Part shown: piece after piece, positions 8,500-15,116 of the stretch
Position numbering within the stretch: position 1 is the stretch's first letter
How the letters are laid out: the number at the start of each line of letters is the position of its first letter
Source of the DNA: Asaia bogorensis
Lineage (GTDB): Bacteria > Pseudomonadota > Alphaproteobacteria > Acetobacterales > Acetobacteraceae
Direction of reading: 5' to 3'
NCBI GenBank assembly: GCA_945871455.1
Contig: CAMBXJ010000044.1
Coordinates: 1 to 15,116, forward strand
Length of the DNA: 15,116 bases
The notes under the pieces: model-generated
What the model was told of the DNA's origin: nothing
Seen by the model: only the letters and a program-made list of their open reading frames with translations
Databases searched by the model: none
Translations under genes and position numbers: made by a program

Positions 8500-8524
8500 A
8501 CTTCTTGCATCGCTTCCAAGAAGT
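8500..8524. promoter_or_regulatory. Perfect inverted repeat upstream of the brnA-like gene, candidate operator
   Basis: ACTTCTTG (8500-8507) and CAAGAAGT (8517-8524) are exact inverted copies separated by nine bases, so corresponding positions lie 17 bases apart. The site is 45 bases upstream of the antitoxin start and overlaps the proposed -10 element. Type II antitoxins of the ribbon-helix-helix class, including BrnA, usually bind such palindromes to repress their own promoter. Autoregulation here is an inference from position and symmetry. Confidence 0.55.
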
Positions 8525-8548
8525 ACGCACGGTTGTCATTACAGTCAA
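8520..8548 (-). promoter_or_regulatory. Possible sigma-70 promoter of the brnA-like gene
   Basis: On the minus strand TTGACT (8548-8543) matches five of six -35 consensus bases and is followed after exactly 17 bases by TACTTC (8525-8520), a poor -10. The -10 falls inside the inverted repeat. Support comes from the good -35, the spacing and the location. Confidence 0.35.
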
Positions 8549-8881
8549 GCGCCAGACCGCTTGTCGGCCATCCTGGCCGCGCCGACGCCGGGGCCGGTCA
8601 TGAAACGTTTGGACAAAAGGGACGCCGAGCCGGCGGTATTCAGGTCGTTTTGATTTTGCGTCGAGGCGATCCGGGGGTGTTTCATCCACAAAAATGCCGA
8701 AAATAAAAATTTCATTCCGGTTCCAGCGGGTGTAGTGCCGCCTCTGCTGCCATTGTGTGATGCGCATGATGGCCCCGGCAATTCCGATCGAGACCCGCGG
8801 CCGTCATGCAGGTCCCGCCACCTGCCTAGGGAGCAGCTATCTGCCCAATACGCATGCAGTCATGAATGGAGGATTAACCGC

Positions 8882-8989
8882 ATGGAATCGGAACAATACC
8901 CCCCGATTCCCGCATGGTTTCGCAACGAAAACCCCGGTTATCCGCGCCTTATCGGAACGGATTACCAAAAATCCATATTTAAAGTATAA
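8882..8989 (+). CDS. Possible small ORF of 35 codons
   Basis: An ATG at 8882 has a perfect GGAGG (8868-8872) nine bases upstream and opens a frame of 35 codons (MESEQYPPIPAWFRNENPGY, then a short basic end, TAA at 8987-8989). The peptide is rich in Pro, Tyr and charged residues, has no membrane segment or signal peptide, and matches no family I know. Against it: the stop codon sits inside a strong promoter-like TATAAT, and the composition shifts to AT-rich towards its end. A larger gene broken by frameshift is possible, since another frame stays open to 9053. Confidence 0.3.
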   Translation: MESEQYPPIPAWFRNENPGYPRLIGTDYQKSIFKV

Positions 8990-8990
8990 T
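8962..8990 (+). promoter_or_regulatory. Near-consensus sigma-70 promoter in AT-rich patch
   Basis: TTACCA (8962-8967, four of six) is followed after exactly 17 bases by a perfect TATAAT (8985-8990), predicting a start near 8997. It is the best promoter of this class in the window, but in AT-rich DNA chance matches are more common. The nearest confident gene downstream is gltX, 594 bases away, so it would imply either a long leader or an unrecognised short transcript. Confidence 0.4.
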
Positions 8991-9590
8991 CTGAAGATTC
9001 GCTATAAATTGCGTAATATCAGCATCTTGTCATACGATCTGAAAGTGGCGTAGGAGCTTTGCAAAAATCGTTCATAGTCCTTTTCGTGCCGCATTAACCT
9101 TTTGGCGGTTTTTGATAACCATTGCCTAAAATTGCGCCAAAACACCTCATTCCGGACGGCAACACGACGGTTTTGCCTTCAAAACACGCACATGGCCGTG
9201 AAAATCCACTTTTTGCTTGCCATGGATACCGCGACCATCTTAGAACAAAAAGCAAACATTGAGCCGCTTCCCATGCCCCAGGAACCCCGCACCCTTTCCA
9301 TTCCCCCCGCTTCGAACGCCGGAATCGCACGTCCGCTGTCGAAAACGGCGCCGTGTAGCCTGGGTTGCGGCCGATCCAGGGGCGTTTTCCTGCTGACCGG
9401 TCACCGGGATCATGCTCCGACGACGGGATCGGCTTGTTCGGCCAGATGGAGAATTTCCGCGACGGCATACCGGCTGCGGTCGGGGCGAGCGAAACTGGCG
9501 CGGGAACATCAGGGCCGGTCGCACATCCCGGCTGGTGGAGCCGGGCAAAACGCAGGTGCCCCGATCCGGCCCGCGTGCTAGATCGCGCGG

Positions 9591-11003
9591 ATGACCCAAG
9601 GCCCGACCACGATCCGCACCCGTTTTGCCCCCAGCCCGACCGGCCTGCTGCATATCGGCGGCGCCCGCACCGCGCTGTTCAACTATCTGTACAGCCGTCA
9701 TCACGGCGGCGCCTTCCTGTTGCGGGTCGAAGACACCGACCGGGAGCGCAGCACCGATGCCGCGACCCAGGTCATTCTGGAAGGGCTCGACTGGCTTGGC
9801 CTGACCCGGGACGAACAGACCGTGTTCCAGTCCACCCGCGCCGAACGCCATGCACAGGTCGCCCATCAGCTCCTCGAATCCGGCAAGGCCTATCGCTGCT
9901 GGTGTTCGGCCGAGGAACTGCGACAGATGCGCGAACAGGCCGTCGCGGAAGGTCGCTCTCCTCGCTATGACGGGCGCTGGCGGGATCGCGACCCGGCCGA
10001 GGCGCCCGAAGGCGTGAAACCGTCGATCCGGCTGAAAGCCCCGCGGGATGGCGAAACGGTGGTCGAGGACCTGGTGCAAGGCACCGTCCGCGTCGCCAAC
10101 GCCGAAATGGACGACATGATCATCCTGCGCGGGGACGGCACGCCGACCTATCTGCATGCGGTCGTGGTGGACGACCACGACATGGGGATCACGCATGTTA
10201 TCCGCGGCGACGACCATCTGACCAACACGTTCCGCCAGGTGCAGATTTTTCAGGCCATGGGCTGGGATCAGCCTCGGTTCGCGCATATTCCCCTGATCCA
10301 CGGCGCGGACGGCGCGAAACTGTCGAAACGGCACGGCGCCGTTTCGGTGCTGGAATTCCGGGAGCAGGGGTTCCTGCCCGAAGCCGTCTGCAACTACCTG
10401 CTGCGGCTGGGCTGGTCGCATGGGGATCTGGAAGTGGTGGACCACGACGAGGCCATCCGCCTGTTCGACATCGCAGACGTGAACCGGGGCGCGTCCCGGA
10501 TGGACTATGCCAAGCTGACCAACCTGAACGGCATCTATATTCGCAAGGCCGACGATGACCGCCTGACGCGGGACGTGCTGCAACGCCTGGCCCACCAACC
10601 GCATCTGTCGCTGGGCAGCATCGCCGCCGGCCGCATTCGCGCGCTGATGCCGCAGTTGAAGGAACGCGCGAAGACCCTGGTCGAACTGGCCAACGCCGCC
10701 GCTTTCCTGGCGCGCGTGGTGCCCTTGCCGATGGAACCCAAGGCTGCGGCGCAACTCACGGCCGAGGCAAAGCTGCTGCTGCGCGACGTGGGTGCGGCCC
10801 TGGCCGAGACGGATTTTTCGGTCGCGGCCATCGACGCGGCGTTGCGTGGGTTTGCGGAGGCGACCGGGCGCAAATTGGGGCAGGTGGCCCAGCCGCTGCG
10901 CGCCGCTTTGACCGGCAGCACCGTCAGCCCTGGCATCGACGCCACAATCGCGGCACTGGGCCGAGAGGAAGCGTTGGCGCGGATTTTTGCCGCATCGCGG
11001 TAA
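9591..11003 (+). CDS. gltX: Glutamyl-tRNA synthetase
   Basis: A 470-residue class I aminoacyl-tRNA synthetase that charges tRNA-Glu (and in many bacteria tRNA-Gln, later amidated). The N-terminus carries [20 protein letters not shown], the HIGH-class motif at residues 21-24, and the KMSKS-class motif is GAKLSKRHG at about residues 241-249. [13 protein letters not shown] is also typical of GltX. The C-terminal third is the anticodon-binding region, and the length is normal. Cys103 and Cys105 ([10 protein letters not shown]) remain from the zinc-binding insert, but the partner cysteine expected about 25 residues later is replaced in the segment [13 protein letters not shown], so a zinc site is probably absent. 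The start is the only ATG close to the motif; no convincing Shine-Dalgarno precedes it. A 3' non-coding unit with FNR box and terminator follows. Confidence 0.97.
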   Translation: MTQGPTTIRTRFAPSPTGLLHIGGARTALFNYLYSRHHGGAFLLRVEDTDRERSTDAATQVILEGLDWLGLTRDEQTVFQSTRAERHAQVAHQLLESGKAYRCWCSAEELRQMREQAVAEGRSPRYDGRWRDRDPAEAPEGVKPSIRLKAPRDGETVVEDLVQGTVRVANAEMDDMIILRGDGTPTYLHAVVVDDHDMGITHVIRGDDHLTNTFRQVQIFQAMGWDQPRFAHIPLIHGADGAKLSKRHGAVSVLEFREQGFLPEAVCNYLLRLGWSHGDLEVVDHDEAIRLFDIADVNRGASRMDYAKLTNLNGIYIRKADDDRLTRDVLQRLAHQPHLSLGSIAAGRIRALMPQLKERAKTLVELANAAAFLARVVPLPMEPKAAAQLTAEAKLLLRDVGAALAETDFSVAAIDAALRGFAEATGRKLGQVAQPLRAALTGSTVSPGIDATIAALGREEALARIFAASR

Positions 11004-11016
11004 AAATTTCGTCCTT

Positions 11017-11030
11017 TTGATTCAGATCAA
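11017..11030 (+). promoter_or_regulatory. FNR/Anr/FixK-type binding site
   Basis: TTGATTCAGATCAA is an exact match to the FNR-family consensus TTGAT-N4-ATCAA. It starts 13 bases after the gltX stop. A regulator bound here as a class II activator (centre at -41.5) would place the transcription start at about 11065, the base before the first hairpin of the RNA described below. The predicted -10 for that start is CATGTT (11053-11058), three of six consensus bases, which is what activator-dependent promoters often show. Confidence 0.65.
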
Positions 11031-11064
11031 TGGAGATTGCCGCGTTTGACGGCATGTTTCCTTT

Positions 11065-11147
11065 CGAGGCGCCAAGGCCCCGCCCTTGGCCTCTCTCTTG
11101 GACTCCTCCCCAAACTTGGCGATGCCCACAAGGCATCGCCTTTTTCT
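11065..11147 (+). ncRNA. Predicted small RNA, about 83 nt, anaerobically regulated, with anti-Shine-Dalgarno loop
   Basis: Three consecutive hairpins fill the space between the FNR-box promoter and a T-run. Hairpin 1 (11066-11093) has ten base pairs with a two-base bulge and loop CCCCGC. Hairpin 2 (11098-11113) has a four-pair stem UUGG/CCAA and exposes the loop ACUCCUCC, complementary to GGAGG ribosome binding sites. Hairpin 3 (11118-11140) is a perfect nine-pair stem followed by TTTTT, an intrinsic terminator. No ORF with a ribosome binding site is present. Alphaproteobacteria are known to have trans-acting RNAs presenting CCUCC-type loops (for example the CcsR RNAs of Rhodobacter), and FNR-activated small RNAs are known in other bacteria (FnrS). 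Both parts together suggest a translation-repressing RNA made under low oxygen. The alternative is a 3' untranslated region and terminator of gltX, possibly processed. Confidence 0.55.
11118..11145 (+). terminator. Intrinsic terminator downstream of gltX and the predicted small RNA
   Basis: GGCGATGCC (11118-11126) pairs perfectly with GGCATCGCC (11132-11140) across the loop CACAA, and is followed at once by TTTTTC. It is the strongest rho-independent terminator in the window. It ends 115-142 bases after the gltX stop, so it can serve read-through from gltX as well as the small RNA. Confidence 0.9.
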
Positions 11148-11238
11148 TGTACGGGGCAAAAACATGAACCGGCGTTTACGAAATTTGAACCAATAGGGGG
11201 GTAGTCGAGGGTTGCTGAAGGACAGGAGTGCGCAAAAA

Positions 11239-11721
11239 ATGCGAGCGAAGGACCAAGGGTCGAGTGGGTCGGTGATCGCTCCGCTGGTCGGCTTAAGCGT
11301 GGGATTGCTGGCTTTGGGCGGGTCCATCGAGATCGCGCGGATGGCCGAACAGCTTGGCCCCAAGGTTGGCGACCAGGTGGCATTTGGCCTGGATACCCGG
11401 TCCCAGATCGTCAGCAAGGAGATATTGGCCGTTGCACGGGCCGATGGGTCGGCATGCAGGCTGGATATCGCTCTGATGCAGAAGTCCGGCGGCAGTCTGA
11501 TCGTGGAGGAGCGCGGTCCTGGTTCTCCGCGACTTTACCGGGTCCATTGGTCGGGGCGCGCGACCGCCGCGGACGGCGGGAACTGTGGTTCGGCGGTGGA
11601 TTTGCGGTTGAACGATGGGCAGCTCGCGACCTTGGCGGAGGCCGCGGGCGGCTACGGCCTGACCCGCCGGCGCCTGGTGCTGTCGACGCCTTGGGCGACA
11701 GCCGGGGCGTCCGTCCCCTGA
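11239..11721 (+). CDS. Hypothetical protein with one N-terminal membrane segment
   Basis: A 160-residue protein of unknown family. The ATG at 11239 is used because AGGAG (11224-11228) lies ten bases upstream; an in-frame TTG at 11212 would place that site inside the gene. After a short polar start (MRAKDQGSSGS) comes a hydrophobic stretch VIAPLVGLSVGLLALGGSIE at about residues 12-31, then a soluble part with two cysteines (SACRLDIA and GNCGSAVDL). It may be an inner-membrane anchored periplasmic domain or a signal-anchor protein. Codon use is like its neighbours. It stands alone, between a terminator and the convergent ArsR-type gene, 44 bases from the latter's stop. No function is proposed. 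Confidence 0.7.
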   Translation: MRAKDQGSSGSVIAPLVGLSVGLLALGGSIEIARMAEQLGPKVGDQVAFGLDTRSQIVSKEILAVARADGSACRLDIALMQKSGGSLIVEERGPGSPRLYRVHWSGRATAADGGNCGSAVDLRLNDGQLATLAEAAGGYGLTRRRLVLSTPWATAGASVP

Positions 11722-11765
11722 CGGATTGGCCGAACCCGCCACCGTATTGCCTGAGTTGGCTCGGC

Positions 11766-12449
11766 CTATGCGTCCAAGGTGATCCCGAAGCTTGCCGCGA
11801 AGCCGGTTCGGCCGACCGGGGTGATCGCCACCGCGCGGGTGTCGCGCAGTCGGGCCACCCAGCCGAGGTCGAAGCACCGGCAAGCCAGGGCGGCGCCGAG
11901 CCGGCCGGCGATATGGGGCCGTCGCTCGCTCCAATCCAGGCAGGGGCGGCAGAACACGCGCTTTCCCGGCCCCGGTTCCGCCCCGAAGTCGCGCAGGAAG
12001 GCGTGGCCGGTTTCCGTCACTTCACCGCCATCTGGCGACAGGGCGATATGGCCTTGCTGGGTCAGCGAATCGGCCAGGGCGACCCCCAGCCGACCGGCCA
12101 GATGGTCGTAGCAGGTGCGGGCGTTGCGCAAGGCGTCGCCTCCCTTCCAGCTTGTGGCGGTGCGGGGCGTTTGCGCACCGGCCACCGCCATGATGCTTTC
12201 CAGCATCTGCCCGACCAGCGGGGAGGCGAGGCGGAAATAGCGGTGCCTGCCCTGTTGTTCCACCGTCAGCAGCGCCGCCTGGGTAAGTTTGGCGAGATGG
12301 CCGCTGGTGGTTTGCGGCGAGACCCGCGCGGCGAAGGCGAGTTCCTTGGCCGTCAGGGCGCGCCCATCCAGCAACGCGTTCATGATGTTGGCGCGCGCCG
12401 GATCTCCCAGCAAGGCGGCGACCGCCGCGACCCTTGGCATATCGCTCAT
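11766..12449 (-). CDS. ArsR-family winged-helix regulator with cysteine-rich C-terminal half
   Basis: A 227-residue transcription factor. The winged helix-turn-helix of the ArsR class is at about residues 8-75: LLGDPARANIMNALLDG, recognition region SPQTTSGHLAKLTQAALL, wing EQQGRHRYFRLA. The canonical ELCVCDL metal site of ArsR/SmtB is absent. The unusually long C-terminal half carries RTCYDHLAGRLGV and VFCRPCLDWSERRPH and further cysteines at 190 and 192, five in all (113, 167, 170, 190, 192), a plausible thiol, metal or cofactor sensing site (inference). The start has GGGAGG six bases upstream. Its own promoter with a palindrome lies in the 185 bases before it. The pyridoxal kinase gene pdxY lies upstream on the same strand, hinting at control of vitamin B6 salvage. 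Confidence 0.88.
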   Translation of the reverse strand: MSDMPRVAAVAALLGDPARANIMNALLDGRALTAKELAFAARVSPQTTSGHLAKLTQAALLTVEQQGRHRYFRLASPLVGQMLESIMAVAGAQTPRTATSWKGGDALRNARTCYDHLAGRLGVALADSLTQQGHIALSPDGGEVTETGHAFLRDFGAEPGPGKRVFCRPCLDWSERRPHIAGRLGAALACRCFDLGWVARLRDTRAVAITPVGRTGFAASFGITLDA

Positions 12450-12478
12450 TCATGGCCTCCCGTCGGGTTGGTCGGGGC

Positions 12479-12507
12479 AGTATAGCCGGTGCGGGGCTGC
12501 CGAAGGT
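12479..12507 (-). promoter_or_regulatory. Candidate promoter of the ArsR-type gene
   Basis: On the minus strand TATACT (12484-12479) matches five of six -10 bases and would give a start near 12472, a leader of about 22 bases carrying the Shine-Dalgarno. The -35 position 17 bases upstream reads ACCTTC (12507-12502), which is poor and overlaps the palindrome next to it. Confidence 0.45.
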
Positions 12508-12523
12508 TCGGTTCCGACCGAAC
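12506..12523. promoter_or_regulatory. Perfect 18-bp palindromic operator candidate upstream of the ArsR-type gene
   Basis: GTTCGGT (12506-12512) and ACCGAAC (12517-12523) are exact inverted copies around TCCG. The site touches the -35 position of the promoter above and lies 57 bases before the regulator's start, a normal place for autorepression by an ArsR-type dimer. It could instead be a hairpin after pdxY, but no T-run follows it on that strand. Confidence 0.5.
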
Positions 12524-12634
12524 TGTCATCCGATCACCGATGGATCGTCGCGCCGGTATGATCGAACGGAGAGCAGGCCGGTGGGTCGTGGTGGCAATGT
12601 CAGGCCAAGCGGAGGTTGGTGTCGGTAGTCTCGG

Positions 12635-13495
<861 letters not shown>

Positions 13496-13543
13496 CCCCG
13501 CTCGATATCATACCGACCGGCTGAAACAATGACCTGCCGCCGA

Positions 13544-13572
13544 TTGTCTTGCCACCCCGAACCGTCTATCGC
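13544..13572 (+). promoter_or_regulatory. Weak candidate promoter for the Old Yellow Enzyme-family gene
   Basis: TTGTCT (13544-13549, four of six) and TATCGC (13567-13572, three of six) are separated by exactly 17 bases and lie 44 bases before the ATG in the 121-base divergent intergenic region. The match is modest and rests mainly on location and spacing. Confidence 0.25.
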
Positions 13573-13583
13573 GACCCGCCTGA

Positions 13584-14693
<1,110 letters not shown>

Positions 14694-15018
14694 CACCGCG
14701 GGCCGCCTCGCCACGCGCCGTGATGGAGCGGCTCCCGGAAGGCGACCTGGGGCGGCTTATCCGCGTGAGAAGCGGCCGGGACAGGTGCAGGCAATCGTGC
14801 TCGGAGTCCTGGCGGCCATCCCGGTCGGCGACCCCGGTCGGATCGTCTGCCGGTCGCCCTGTCGGGAGACGCCGCCCGCCCACGGTAACGCGCGTAAACT
14901 GTCCTCTCGGCGTGATGCGTTGCCGATCCGCGCGCGGGGCGGCAGTCTCCCCCACGCGCCGTTCCCACTCTTACCGTCCGGCCGGTCCCGTCTAGCGGAT
15001 CGGGTCGCGGAGTAGCCG
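14694..15018. other. Gene-free stretch between the reductase gene and the next gene
   Basis: In these 325 GC-rich bases I see no gene, RNA or convincing promoter. Open frames run through on several strands as expected in GC-rich DNA, but without ribosome binding sites or family matches. A short imperfect hairpin overlaps the end of the reductase gene (GCGGCGC-TATA-GCACCGC, one mismatch, no T-run), and GGCGACC/GGTCGCC (14827-14833 and 14852-14858) are inverted copies that could be chance. Confidence 0.5.
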
Positions 15019-15116
15019 ATGCCCTTGTCCTCCTTCCGGTTCCCCATCTTCCTGCTCGCCAAGGCCAGATTGTCGCGCCTGCTGCCGGCGCTGCTGGCGC
15101 CGTTGCTGCTGGCGGG
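15019..15116 (+). CDS. Start of an exported or membrane protein (3'-truncated)
   Basis: The ATG at 15019 has GGAG (15009-15012) six bases upstream and opens a frame that runs off the window. The 32 codons visible read MPLSSFRFPIFLLAKARLSR and then a strongly hydrophobic Leu/Ala stretch (LLPALLAPLLLAG), i.e. a charged start followed by a signal peptide core or first membrane helix. The function cannot be told from this fragment. Confidence 0.55.
   Translation, partial: MPLSSFRFPIFLLAKARLSRLLPALLAPLLLA

Larger units (their letters stand above)
8549..9590. other. Gene-poor stretch with an AT-rich patch, about 1 kb
   Basis: No recognisable protein family is encoded here on either strand. Composition departs sharply from the rest of the window: 33 G+C in the 100 bases 8961-9060 and 45 in 9061-9160 by direct count, with the flanks GC-rich again. 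It holds a near-consensus promoter (8962-8990), a possible 35-codon ORF (8882-8989) and an inverted pair TTTTGGCG/CGCCAAAA (9100-9107 and 9135-9142, 27-base spacer). About 280 bases of ordinary GC-rich DNA (9300-9590) precede gltX, with several weak open frames but no ribosome binding site or family match. No tRNA, rRNA or other known RNA was found by reading. It may be a remnant of transferred DNA or an unusually long regulatory region. Confidence 0.5.

Noticed and set aside
8600..8653. 17-codon plus-strand frame (MKRLDKRDAEPAVFRSF)
   Set aside because: No ribosome binding site and too short to support.
8498..8767. Minus-strand frame of 89 codons next to the BrnA gene, considered as a missing BrnT toxin
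   Set aside because: It lacks the BrnT pattern (F-x-W/F-D-x-x-K near the start and the conserved RKH region) and has an Arg-rich shadow-like sequence. It also covers the palindrome.
9102..9581. Open frame of 159 codons upstream of gltX
   Set aside because: It needs a TTG start without a ribosome binding site, has Arg/Ala/Gly-rich composition in its second half and no family resemblance. Minus-strand frames at 9094-9468 fail likewise.
9240..10754. Minus-strand open frame of 504 codons opposite gltX
   Set aside because: gltX is unmistakable on the plus strand; the antisense product has shadow-like composition and no start signals.
11066..11093. First hairpin after gltX as a separate terminator
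   Set aside because: The stem is strong, but it is followed by CTCTCTTGG and not a T-run. It is better explained as the 5' hairpin of the small RNA.
14827..14858. Inverted repeat GGCGACC/GGTCGCC
   Set aside because: A 7-bp GC-only repeat with an 18-base spacer is expected by chance in DNA of this composition, and it borders no promoter.

Overview
The window is GC-rich DNA with dense, mostly short-spaced genes and a style typical of an alphaproteobacterium, probably of the Rhodospirillales/Acetobacteraceae type. That placement is inferred from protein family resemblance and codon use; there is no rRNA gene here to prove it.

Region 1 (1-5875) holds three consecutive plus-strand paralogues of a large family 5 extracellular solute-binding protein. 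The first is cut by the window edge. They look like one operon (gaps of 30 and 52 bases). Between the second and third lies a short decayed copy of the family's 3' end, a scar of tandem duplication. No permease or ATPase gene is visible, so the rest of the transporter must lie upstream or elsewhere.

Region 2 (5939-8548) holds a three-copy 16-bp tandem repeat, a minus-strand FAD oxidoreductase of the L-2-hydroxyglutarate oxidase type, a divergent ketopantoate-reductase-family gene, and a convergent BrnA-type antitoxin gene with no BrnT toxin beside it. A perfect 8-bp inverted repeat sits upstream of the antitoxin gene like an operator.

Region 3 (8549-9590) has no confident gene. It includes a strongly AT-rich patch (33 G+C in the 100 bases 8961-9060, by direct count), a near-consensus sigma-70 promoter and one possible 35-codon ORF.

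Region 4 (9591-11721) has gltX, followed by a compact non-coding unit: a perfect FNR/Anr-type box, a predicted start about 41 bases downstream, three hairpins of which the middle one shows an anti-Shine-Dalgarno CUCCUCC loop, and a strong intrinsic terminator. This looks like an oxygen-controlled small RNA and is the most interesting item in the window. A small membrane-anchored protein of unknown function follows.

Region 5 (11766-15116) has an ArsR-type regulator with a cysteine-rich C-terminal part and its own palindromic operator and promoter, pdxY (pyridoxal kinase) upstream of it on the same strand, a divergent Old Yellow Enzyme-family reductase, a 325-base gene-free stretch, and the first 32 codons of an exported or membrane protein running off the end.
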